Source: Bifidobacterium breve (lineage in GTDB: Bacteria > Actinomycetota > Acidimicrobiia > Acidimicrobiales > Ilumatobacteraceae). From it: 10,346 bases of DNA. The notes beneath the pieces are model-generated. The model had not been told where the DNA came from and searched no databases. It saw only the letters and a list, made by a program, of their open reading frames with translations. Position 1 is the stretch's first letter. Each line of letters starts with the position of its first letter. Location of the stretch: assembly GCA_945896935.1 (NCBI GenBank), contig CAMDER010000050.1:1-10346 (forward strand), in the 5' to 3' direction. Below, piece by piece: positions 1 through 6,744 of the stretch. Position numbers and translations under genes: made by a program.

Positions 1-549
1 ACCGAATGGGGTTCTGGCGTGCGCTTGCGGATCGCAGCCAGCACGGTTTTGCAGGATTCTGCTCTCGGGGCCTCCATAGCGGTGAACGGATGTTGCCTGA
101 CTTTGGTGGATCAAGGTGTTGACGGCGATCAAGCATGGTGGGATACCGATGTCAGCCAAGAAACTCTTGACCGCACGACCACGGGCAAGTTGAGCGTCGG
201 GGCGCGGGTCAATCTTGAACGACCGATGGCTTTGGGTGATCGCCTCGGCGGACACATGGTGCTCGGTCATGTGGATGGGGTTGGCGAAGTTGTTTCACCG
301 GCACCTGATTTAGTCGTACGTGTCCCCCAAGCAATGATGCGCTACCTCGTTGAAAAAGGGTCGGTCACGGTGGATGGAATCTCTCTCACCGCTTTTGATA
401 TCACCGACGACACATTTCGTGTGGCAGTGATTCCGCATACTGCTCAAGTGACAACTCTCGGTTTTCGTCCGAGTGGATCGCTCGTCAATCTGGAAATGGA
501 CGTACTGGCTAAGCACATTGAACGACTTGTGGAGCCGTACATAAAATAA
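1..549 (+). CDS. ribE: Riboflavin synthase alpha subunit, 5'-truncated by window edge
   Basis: Riboflavin synthase dismutates two molecules of 6,7-dimethyl-8-ribityllumazine to riboflavin and a pyrimidinedione, the last step of riboflavin synthesis in the cytoplasm. The 182 visible residues cover most of both lumazine-binding beta-barrels. The first carries SIAVNGCCLTL (visible residues 25-35), the second GSVTVDGISLTA (120-131), and both have the family's S/T-V-[ND]-G-x-x-L-T signature. The inter-barrel GGHMVLGHVDGVG (83-95), IPHT (144-147) and the C-terminal VNLEMDVLAKHIERL (162-176), which contributes to the trimerisation helix, are all typical. The frame is open at base 1. The family is about 200 residues long and starts MFTGIVEE, so roughly 18-20 N-terminal residues lie outside the window and the in-frame GTG at 19 is not the start. 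Other rib genes are probably to the left, but none is visible. The gene converges on the next one with a 2-base gap. Confidence 0.96.
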   Translation, partial: TEWGSGVRLRIAASTVLQDSALGASIAVNGCCLTLVDQGVDGDQAWWDTDVSQETLDRTTTGKLSVGARVNLERPMALGDRLGGHMVLGHVDGVGEVVSPAPDLVVRVPQAMMRYLVEKGSVTVDGISLTAFDITDDTFRVAVIPHTAQVTTLGFRPSGSLVNLEMDVLAKHIERLVEPYIK

Positions 550-551
550 CG

Positions 552-1820
552 TTACGAGAGTTCGTCAATGCGAACTTTTGAATCGATCGCTGCCGAGCGA
601 TAAATGCCCGATGCCATGAACGATGTTTCAATCTTGCGACGTTCAGTATAAATCGCGGCGCGAATTTCGTGAATGCGTTTTGAATCTGCGTTGGCGGTTG
701 CCGCCATCTCAATGAGATGACAGGCCAAACGGAAATCGCCAGCGTTCGCAAGTTCTTCGGCACGAACTGCTAATACATCTGCCCCACCAGCCAACGTTGC
801 GACTTCAGTTGCCAATGCGACTTCGGGTGCTGGTTTCAGATTGGCAGGATTTCCGTCGTACCAGCCGCCATACAAACGCCACAAGTTACGCACGACAAAC
901 TCGGGCTCGTCATAGGTAGGTTTGAGGTATGGCTTATTCGCCAGTTCTTCGGGCAAGCGCACTTGGTGAATGACGTCATCAAGACGTGCGCCGCTATTCA
1001 TTAATGCAAGCGTTTGTTCATGTAACGATTCCAGCGCCGCTGCCGTATCGGTGAGCACTTGTCCGACGCGATCTTTTCCACCGATGGCCATGCCGTGTGC
1101 GGGCAACATCAACTCAGGTTGTTTAGCTGCCATGGCGCGCAAGGCGACCGCCCATTCCCAGGCGAAGCGTTGCACCTTTTGTGGATTGCCAGCGTTTGGG
1201 AATTGCCAAATGAATAAGTCACCAACGCACACGGCTTTCGAATCAGGCACCCAGGCCCATGTGTGATCATCAGTTTCACCACGGGCGTGATGAAGTTCAA
1301 AAGTGCGACCACCAATATCGAGTGTTGTCTCTGATCGGAACGTGGTATCGGGATAGACGAAGTCACTCGGAAACATCGGGCCGGGCAAACGGAACTGCCG
1401 CATGTTGATGTAGCCGTTGTACCCGTTCGTCAACTTGTAACGATCGAAGCGATCAACGACAGCCTCATGTGCGACGTACTGAATGGGTTGATCTGCGCGC
1501 TTTGTTGCATCGGCGTTGAATGCGCCAGCACCACCAACATGGTCGGTGTGGCCGTGCGTGTAGACCGCAGTGTTGACTCGGTCGTTTGACCAAGAGCGAA
1601 GACTGGCGACAACACTCTTGGCTGCCATGCCGTGCGAGACGTCGAACAATGCGAGTCCGTCATCGGTGTTGAAGACGACGACATTACTAAATGATTCAAT
1701 GACGCCGATGCCTGGTGCGACTTCTTCTACCGGAGTTGCGTCGACGGTGACTTTCAGACCGATGGGTGCTGCGTCGGTACCGTCAACGATGCGGGCCGAA
1801 CGTTCAAGCATTGATGTCAT
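552..1820 (-). CDS. MBL-fold hydrolase related to alkyl sulfatases, short form
   Basis: This 422-residue metallo-beta-lactamase-fold enzyme has the metal-binding motif THGHTDH (88-94: H89, H91, D93, H94), then GETDDH (181-186), the bridging Asp of GDLF (D201) and PAHG (H242). A binuclear metal site is therefore expected. Residues from about 300 to the end match the alkyl sulfatase dimerisation region: NLWRLYGGWYDGNPANL (312-328), followed by helices beginning AGDFRLACHLIEMA. SdsA1-type enzymes are about 650 residues long because of a third, SCP2-like lipid-binding domain, which is absent here. They hydrolyse alkyl sulfates, but many short relatives are uncharacterised, so the substrate (sulfate ester or other ester) is open. 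No signal peptide is seen, so it is probably cytoplasmic. The ATG at 1820 has no Shine-Dalgarno sequence but sits 6 bases after a TANNNT box. M4 is an alternative start. It lies 122 bases downstream of the serine hydrolase gene on the same strand. Confidence 0.88.
   Translation of the reverse strand: MTSMLERSARIVDGTDAAPIGLKVTVDATPVEEVAPGIGVIESFSNVVVFNTDDGLALFDVSHGMAAKSVVASLRSWSNDRVNTAVYTHGHTDHVGGAGAFNADATKRADQPIQYVAHEAVVDRFDRYKLTNGYNGYINMRQFRLPGPMFPSDFVYPDTTFRSETTLDIGGRTFELHHARGETDDHTWAWVPDSKAVCVGDLFIWQFPNAGNPQKVQRFAWEWAVALRAMAAKQPELMLPAHGMAIGGKDRVGQVLTDTAAALESLHEQTLALMNSGARLDDVIHQVRLPEELANKPYLKPTYDEPEFVVRNLWRLYGGWYDGNPANLKPAPEVALATEVATLAGGADVLAVRAEELANAGDFRLACHLIEMAATANADSKRIHEIRAAIYTERRKIETSFMASGIYRSAAIDSKVRIDELS
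555..580 (+). terminator. Weak hairpin just after ribE
   Basis: A perfect 6-bp stem (AGTTCG 559-564 with CGAACT 571-576) encloses a 6-base loop and is followed by TTT. Allowing two G-U pairs, the stem extends to 10 bp (555-580). It begins six bases after the ribE stop. It lies entirely inside the last codons of the converging hydrolase gene, so it would have to work as an overlapping terminator. The stem is only about half G+C and the T-run is short, so termination is a suggestion only. Confidence 0.35.
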
Positions 1821-1826
1821 ACTTCA

Positions 1827-1832
1827 AAACTA
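1827..1832 (-). promoter_or_regulatory. Candidate -10 box of a leaderless start (MBL hydrolase)
   Basis: On the minus strand the bases read TAGTTT, then six bases, then the ATG at 1820. TANNNT about 7 bases before a start codon without a Shine-Dalgarno is the usual architecture of actinobacterial leaderless genes. No convincing -35 hexamer is seen at 16-18 bases upstream. The inverted repeat at 1834-1888 begins immediately upstream of this box. Confidence 0.35.
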
Positions 1833-1833
1833 T

Positions 1834-1888
1834 GTGTTTCTGGTGAGAGTTTTTACCTATTTTGAGTAATTATCCACACCAGAAGCAC
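1834..1888. repeat. 12-bp inverted repeat upstream of the MBL hydrolase
   Basis: The left arm GTGTTTCTGGTG (1834-1845) pairs with the right arm CACCAGAAGCAC (1877-1888) at 11 of 12 positions, and the remaining pair is T/G. The spacer is 31 bases and A+T-rich, and the arm centres are 43 bp apart, about four helical turns. It fills much of the 122-base gap between the serine hydrolase stop and the MBL hydrolase start. It could be paired operator half-sites flanking the -35 region, or, read on the minus strand as RNA, a long-loop stem followed by TTTT that might end the transporter operon. Confidence 0.5.
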
Positions 1889-1942
1889 GGGATTAGATGA
1901 GTATGGAGCGGTCGAAAGAGGCGCTGAAGTCGTACGCGAAGC

Positions 1943-3121
1943 CTATGGCAATGACACTCCTAAAGCCCCGAACACAGCGCGCATGTACTGCTCGCCACGG
2001 GCGTCACCGATCACTCCGGTTTCACCAACATCCATTCGATTCATCATGTAAGCAATGCTCATCTTGCGTTCGGTGTCGATCACAATCAACGAGCCTCCCC
2101 AACCACCCCAGAAACACACCTTTCCTTCCGGGATATACGGGATTGAAGCTGGTTGCGGCAAGGCGTAGCCAATTCCGAACCGCAAGGGCAAACCAAGAAC
2201 GAGATCGGGATTGTCTGATTGACGTCGGAATATCAATTCAATTGTCTCCGGTGAGAGGAACTTCTTTCCATCAACTGAACCACCATTCGCAACGATCGAT
2301 TGGATGCGCGCGACTGATCGGGCGTTGCCGTGACCATTAGCGCCAGGAATTTCTGCTTTACGCCAACCAGTTGTCGCCGAATACGTTGCATCCATCGGAG
2401 GAGGTCCGGTGAACGTTTTGATCATCGGACTATTCATATCGAGTCCCGCAAGATCCACCGGGATCGGCGGTGGCGGAATCACCGGAGACACCCGACCGAA
2501 TTCAGATTCGGCTAAACCAATATGAAAATCCGCGCCCAAAGGCTGCGCAATTTCTTCTTTGAAAAAGGTACCCAATGACTTTCCGCTCACGCGACGAACG
2601 ACTTCACCGACGAGGTGGCCGTAGTTCAGCATGTGATAGCCCGAAGCAGTGCCGGGTTCCCACCAAGGAGCCTGACCAGCCAAACGAGCGACAGCATCAT
2701 CCCAATCAAGGATGTCTTCAATGACAACGGGCTGATCCCAACCTGAAACTCCCGAAGTATGCGACATAATATGCCGCACCAAAACATTCTCCTTACCATT
2801 TTGAGCAAACTCGGGCCAATACTTGGCGACTGGTTGATCAACATCGACCGAACCGCGCTCGACTAAAAGAAGCATGCTCAACGCCGCCATCGTTTTGGTT
2901 GTCGACCAAACGTTGACGATGGTGTCGGCCTGCCATTCAACACTACGCGCTTCGTCAACCCAACCTCCCCACATGTCAACGACCATCTCACCGTTAATCG
3001 TCACAGCAATTGAGGCACCGACATCTCGTCCAGAAGCGATGTTTGCCTCAAGTGCGGCCTGAACATTGGCGAATTTAGGATCGCACATTCCTCGAACTAG
3101 TGAACTATTTGTTGATGTCAT
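1943..3121 (-). CDS. Beta-lactamase-family serine hydrolase (EstB/class C-like esterase)
   Basis: This 392-residue protein has the class C beta-lactamase/PBP fold. The nucleophile motif is STTK (S73, K76) within [18 protein letters not shown] follows at 121-124, the second catalytic motif is [13 protein letters not shown] (161-173; Y162), and GGWGG (339-343) replaces the KTG triad. This pattern is that of EstB-like esterases and related hydrolases rather than true penicillin-hydrolysing enzymes. There is no signal peptide or lipobox, so it should act in the cytoplasm on esters or amides; the substrate is unknown. The frame stays open to 3310, but the ATG at 3121 is chosen because it follows AGAGGGA with 6-base spacing and starts one base after the livF stop. 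A longer start would overlap livF by nearly 190 bases and adds residues unlike the family. The gene is almost certainly co-transcribed, and perhaps translationally coupled, with livF, which ties its substrate to the imported solute. Confidence 0.92.
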   Translation of the reverse strand: MTSTNSSLVRGMCDPKFANVQAALEANIASGRDVGASIAVTINGEMVVDMWGGWVDEARSVEWQADTIVNVWSTTKTMAALSMLLLVERGSVDVDQPVAKYWPEFAQNGKENVLVRHIMSHTSGVSGWDQPVVIEDILDWDDAVARLAGQAPWWEPGTASGYHMLNYGHLVGEVVRRVSGKSLGTFFKEEIAQPLGADFHIGLAESEFGRVSPVIPPPPIPVDLAGLDMNSPMIKTFTGPPPMDATYSATTGWRKAEIPGANGHGNARSVARIQSIVANGGSVDGKKFLSPETIELIFRRQSDNPDLVLGLPLRFGIGYALPQPASIPYIPEGKVCFWGGWGGSLIVIDTERKMSIAYMMNRMDVGETGVIGDARGEQYMRAVFGALGVSLP

Positions 3122-3122
3122 G

Positions 3123-3839
3123 TCATTCCCTCTGTTTTGTGGATCCCATGTAGTTTGACTCCAAGAACTGCCGCTGGTTTTGCAGAGCATTTGCCGTTCC
3201 CGAAAAAGTGAGTTCCCCTCGATTGAGTACATAAGCGCGACTAGACGACTTGAGAGCCAAATGGACATGTTGCTCAACGAGCAACACCCCGACCCCACGA
3301 TCAGCAGCAAATTGTGTGAGTACTGGCAACATGCGTTGGAAAATGATGGGGGCTAATCCCAAACTCATTTCGTCGATCAACATGAGTTTCGGATCAGCAA
3401 TAAAGCGACAACCCAACGACAACATTTGTTGCTCTCCACCCGACAGCAATCCGGCTTTGCGTTCAACCAAAGGTTTTAAGGCTGGAAAATACTCAAATAC
3501 CTCTTCAACCTTGACTGCGCCACCTTGACGTTTGTACAGACGCAAATTTTCTGCGACGGTGAGCTGATAAAAAATGCCTCGATTTTCGGGCAGCAGTGAT
3601 AATCCTTGTCGCACAATCTGATGAGTTGACAATCCGGTCACCGGTCGATCATTGAAAAACACCGCCCCGTTGATTGCTGGCAACAGACCAGCGATTGTAT
3701 GCAACAAAGTGGTCTTACCAGCTCCGTTGGGACCCAACAACGCGACAACTTCACCTCTCTCAACCATGAGATTGACGTCGTGAACAACAGCGACACCGTT
3801 ATGACCTGTCGTCAAAGAGTTGACTTGAAGAAGGGTCAC
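3123..3839 (-). CDS. livF: HAAT-family ABC transporter ATP-binding protein, LivF-like
   Basis: This 238-residue ATPase energises the branched-chain-amino-acid-type importer encoded by the preceding gene, at the cytoplasmic face of the membrane. It has Walker [10 protein letters not shown] (36-44), LLPENRGIF (82-90; the LivF counterpart of PEGRxIF), the ABC signature LSGGEQQ (132-138), Walker B LMLIDE (152-157, D156/E157) and the switch histidine H191. Length and order fit LivF exactly. The start is GTG at 3839-3837, which overlaps the stop of the fusion gene as GTGA, a 4-base overlap indicating coupled translation. A purine-rich GAGGTGGAGG precedes it. The serine hydrolase begins one base after its stop. 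It would pair with the LivG domain of the fusion protein as a heterodimer. The transported solute cannot be read from the ATPase. Confidence 0.94.
   Translation of the reverse strand: MTLLQVNSLTTGHNGVAVVHDVNLMVERGEVVALLGPNGAGKTTLLHTIAGLLPAINGAVFFNDRPVTGLSTHQIVRQGLSLLPENRGIFYQLTVAENLRLYKRQGGAVKVEEVFEYFPALKPLVERKAGLLSGGEQQMLSLGCRFIADPKLMLIDEMSLGLAPIIFQRMLPVLTQFAADRGVGVLLVEQHVHLALKSSSRAYVLNRGELTFSGTANALQNQRQFLESNYMGSTKQRE
3127..3133 (-). promoter_or_regulatory. Ribosome binding site fixing the serine hydrolase start
   Basis: AGAGGGA on the minus strand lies six bases before the ATG at 3121 and inside the last codons of livF. It is the only strong Shine-Dalgarno near this gene's 5' end and decides for 3121 over the longer open frame reaching 3310. 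Confidence 0.7.
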
Positions 3840-6616
3840 GCCTCCACCTCGCTTGTCGCTCCCAAGTAAGCCTCAATAACTCCTGGATCTTTCTGAATCT
3901 GTTCTGGACTTCCAGAAGCAATCAGACGTCCGAAGTCAAGTACAAAGATTCGATCACAAACCTCAAGAACTAAATCCATATCGTGATCAACAAGCAGAAC
4001 CGCAGTACCTGATTGAGCAATGTCAACAATTCGCGCACCAAGCGCCTGTGTCTCTGACGAACTTAACCCAGCGGCTGGCTCATCAAGCATCAGCAACTTT
4101 GGTTGGGCGACCAAGGCTCGAGCAACTCCGAGTAATTTCTGTTGTCCAAGTGAAAGTTCATTTGTATCAGTTCTACTATCTACATTTAGTCCGACTGCTT
4201 GCAGTGCGGCGTCAACTTGAATTTTTCGTTTTTCCTTAGTGGGCATAATTAAGTCTTGAACAACGCTAGAGATTGTTGAGTCTTCAAGAGCGACAAGAAC
4301 ATTGTCGCTAATAGAGATATCTGTGAACAGTTCGACTGATTGCCAGGTACGCCTTAAGCCAAGCCGAGCAATTTCGTGAGGCGCCACCCCACGAATCTCT
4401 CGGCCATCAAATTGAATCACCCCTTCGGAATGCGTAAATCCGGTCACCGCATCAATGAATGTTGTCTTTCCAGCACCATTCGGGCCGATTAAACCGACGA
4501 TCTCGCCTTTCCGTACGTCGAGATCGACATTTCCAACCGCAGTTAGTCCACCGTATTTGACCGTCAAGCCAGAGATCTGAAGAACTGACTCAGCATTGCT
4601 GAGATCGCGTTTGATTGGGTGGGATGCGATTCTCACAACATCGGGCGACGCTGATTCGTTGGATTTATCTTGAGTTTTGCCTCGGTGCCGAAGTGCTGCG
4701 AATCTCTCGGCTGTACGTCCCGCTATTCCCTGAGGATTGAAGATTGCGGTGAGAATTAGGGCAACTCCTGCGATCAGGGTGTAACTCTGTCCGAGTTCAA
4801 TATTGCGATCCAAAATTACAAACGTCAGTCCCAACGGGGCCGATAATCCTGCGACTAATGCACCGCCCACCGAAGTGATGCCACCGAGATAAGCGAAGGC
4901 CATAAAACTGAGGCTCACAAATACCGTGAAACTCTCAGCCGACAATTGACCACGGCTATAACCAATGAAGCAGCCACCCATTCCAGCAAGACCTGAGGCA
5001 ATAGCAAAAGCCAACAATTTGCTTGCAGCAACACTGATACCAACCGATGCAGCTGCTCTTTCATTTGAACGTACTGCCAACAAGCGTCGCCCAGTACCGC
5101 TACGAATCAGGTTTGTGACCATGATGCATGCCAGTGTCGCAAACACAACGACCAAAATTCCAAAGCTCAAACGGGCAATATTGCGACCTTCTCGCACCCC
5201 AAGGTCTAATCCGAAAAGTGAGGGCTTTGAAATGATGCTTCCAGATGATGAAACAAAGTTGCTGTTTCTAAAAACGAATTTCTCTAGTGCTAGTCCACTT
5301 GCGAGAGTCACTACTGCCAATTGGGTTCCACGAATACGAAGTGCCGGTATTCCAACCGCGACACCAACCAAAATAGAAACCAACACAGAAAGGACTAAAC
5401 CAATCGGAAAATTCAGTCCAGAGACTGAACAAAACTTTGATAACGCGAACCCAGCCGTTCCAGCAATACCTGCCTGAGCAAGTGAAATTTGCCCAACGAG
5501 CCCCGTCAGCACCACGAGTGACAACATGATCATTGACACGATCAAGCTCGTCATCAAACCAAAGCGATATCCCCCGCTCAGCAATGCCATCAAGCCGATC
5601 GCCACGAGACCACACAAAAATATGTAGCGCGTTTGAATTGTTGGTTGTCGCACTGGAGGTAATTGATCAACCCTCAAAGATCCTCGATCGGGAAGAGATT
5701 GACCAAGTAAAAAAAGGGCTAAGACAATAACTAAGAACGGAACGGCATCGGTGAGACCGGTCCTCGCCCAATCAGGCCACCAACTTTTTGTGGTGAGGTA
5801 TTGCACCACCGACTGAAAAGAACCAAGGCCAAGCCCAGCAACGAGCGTCACTGAAACCGACCGTAATCGACCAATCAAACTGGCCGCCAAAGCAGGGACA
5901 ATGGCAAAAATATAGGTACCAGCATTCAAACTTGACAGCGGTCCAGCAAGTATCACGACGAAACTCGTCACCACTCCCGAAATCAACCACGTGAAACCAG
6001 CCAAAACTTGTGGCGAGTAACCAGCCAACGAAACCGTTGATTCACTTTCGGCTGCGCCACGAGTCGCTAGTCCCATGCGAGTGAACCGAAGGTAGGCCCA
6101 GAGCAATAACCCAATGGCTGCAACGATAAGTGAAAGCCAAAGTCGATCCCGAGGAAATGTGACGCTTGAAAATGTGACTGTTTCGTTCGGAAGAATCGGA
6201 GTCATAACTCGCGGGTCACTGCCAAAGTGCATCACAATCAGCGACTGAACAACAATAAGAATTCCAACGGATGAGACAACTCGAGCCAGTACTGGCGCAT
6301 TACGAAGAGGTCGAAAAACCAAGAAGTGCACCCCAAGCGAAAGGGCAGCAGACGACAAAAGGGCGATCAGCAAACAAAAAAGAAATGGAGGGTTGCTCAT
6401 TAAGTGGAGGGAGTGAGGGACCACGACAATTGGCAGAACCAGATCGCCGGTTTTTCTCAATTCATCAAAGACGTACACGCTCCACACAGCCAGAGCACCA
6501 GCTGCAAAATTGATAATTCCCGTCCCACGAAAACCAACAACAACCCCAATTCCAAGTGCGGCGTACAAGGCTCCGGCACCAAGGCCAATGAGTGCGAATA
6601 GGAGAAGTTGCGTCAT
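3836..6616 (-). CDS. LivH-LivM-LivG fusion: two permeases plus ATPase in one chain
   Basis: One uninterrupted frame of 926 residues joins three parts of a HAAT ABC importer. Residues 1 to about 310 are a LivH-type permease with GFRGTGIINFAAG (28-40) and many hydrophobic segments. Residues about 330-630 are a LivM-type permease with GQISLAQAGIAG (375-386) and the coupling-loop sequence RSNERAAASVGI (516-527). A charged linker of about 45 residues (632-677) leads to a LivG ATPase with Walker [10 protein letters not shown] (711-719), RTWQ with Q759, signature LSLGQ (821-825), Walker B LLMLDEP (D845, E846) and H878. All ATPase motifs are intact, so the fusion looks functional. Such permease/ATP-binding fusions are known in actinobacterial annotations, although separate genes are usual elsewhere. 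A GTG at 6625 would add three residues. The ATG at 6616 is preferred because an 8-base anti-Shine-Dalgarno match precedes it. The gene ends overlapping livF by four bases. Confidence 0.95.
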   Translation of the reverse strand: MTQLLLFALIGLGAGALYAALGIGVVVGFRGTGIINFAAGALAVWSVYVFDELRKTGDLVLPIVVVPHSLHLMSNPPFLFCLLIALLSSAALSLGVHFLVFRPLRNAPVLARVVSSVGILIVVQSLIVMHFGSDPRVMTPILPNETVTFSSVTFPRDRLWLSLIVAAIGLLLWAYLRFTRMGLATRGAAESESTVSLAGYSPQVLAGFTWLISGVVTSFVVILAGPLSSLNAGTYIFAIVPALAASLIGRLRSVSVTLVAGLGLGSFQSVVQYLTTKSWWPDWARTGLTDAVPFLVIVLALFLLGQSLPDRGSLRVDQLPPVRQPTIQTRYIFLCGLVAIGLMALLSGGYRFGLMTSLIVSMIMLSLVVLTGLVGQISLAQAGIAGTAGFALSKFCSVSGLNFPIGLVLSVLVSILVGVAVGIPALRIRGTQLAVVTLASGLALEKFVFRNSNFVSSSGSIISKPSLFGLDLGVREGRNIARLSFGILVVVFATLACIMVTNLIRSGTGRRLLAVRSNERAAASVGISVAASKLLAFAIASGLAGMGGCFIGYSRGQLSAESFTVFVSLSFMAFAYLGGITSVGGALVAGLSAPLGLTFVILDRNIELGQSYTLIAGVALILTAIFNPQGIAGRTAERFAALRHRGKTQDKSNESASPDVVRIASHPIKRDLSNAESVLQISGLTVKYGGLTAVGNVDLDVRKGEIVGLIGPNGAGKTTFIDAVTGFTHSEGVIQFDGREIRGVAPHEIARLGLRRTWQSVELFTDISISDNVLVALEDSTISSVVQDLIMPTKEKRKIQVDAALQAVGLNVDSRTDTNELSLGQQKLLGVARALVAQPKLLMLDEPAAGLSSSETQALGARIVDIAQSGTAVLLVDHDMDLVLEVCDRIFVLDFGRLIASGSPEQIQKDPGVIEAYLGATSEVEA

Positions 6617-6618
6617 CT

Positions 6619-6626
6619 GGATCACC
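6619..6626 (-). promoter_or_regulatory. Shifted ribosome binding site for the Liv fusion gene
   Basis: The minus strand reads GGTGATCC, two bases before the ATG at 6616. It is fully complementary to GGAUCACC of the 16S rRNA 3' tail, the part just beside the usual CCUCC. In that register the start codon sits at a normal distance from the standard Shine-Dalgarno position, which supports 6616 as the true start. The alternative GTG at 6625 would lie inside this site. Confidence 0.5.
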
Positions 6627-6672
6627 CGGGTCGATCATCAATTATTTGTAGATTAAAACGTCTAAGTCGCGT

Positions 6673-6703
6673 GGGGTGCCCCGAGCATTACCCGAGACAC
6701 CCC
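6673..6703 (-). other. G+C-rich stem-loop between binding-protein and permease genes
   Basis: In the 128-base gap between the binding-protein stop (6745) and the fusion start (6616), GGGGTG and CACCCC form a 6-bp stem (6698-6703 with 6673-6678). On the minus-strand RNA a G-U pair can be added, leaving a 17-base loop. CTCGGG occurs twice in and beside the loop. A TTTT follows about 16 bases later, too far for a good intrinsic terminator. Stem-loops here often protect the upstream binding-protein mRNA or reduce read-through, so the binding protein outnumbers the permease. That role is inferred. Confidence 0.4.
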
Positions 6704-6744
6704 GACAACTTATTTTCTATTTCTAAACAACAGACTTTTCGGGT

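Noticed and set aside
1943..3121. Antibiotic-resistance beta-lactamase
   Set aside because: There is no signal peptide, and GGWGG stands in place of the KTG triad. The motif pattern is that of EstB-like esterases and relatives, and the gene sits in a transporter operon.
1943..3310. Longer 455-residue version of the serine hydrolase starting at 3310
   Set aside because: The extra 63 codons overlap livF on the same strand and do not resemble the family, while a good Shine-Dalgarno precedes the ATG at 3121.
4965..5477. 170-residue plus-strand open frame inside the Liv fusion gene
   Set aside because: It is antisense to a well-supported coding sequence, has no family resemblance, and its composition is that expected of an antisense shadow.
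3836..6616. Three separate liv genes joined by sequencing error
   Set aside because: The frame is continuous with complete domains and a plausible charged linker, matching known actinobacterial fusions.
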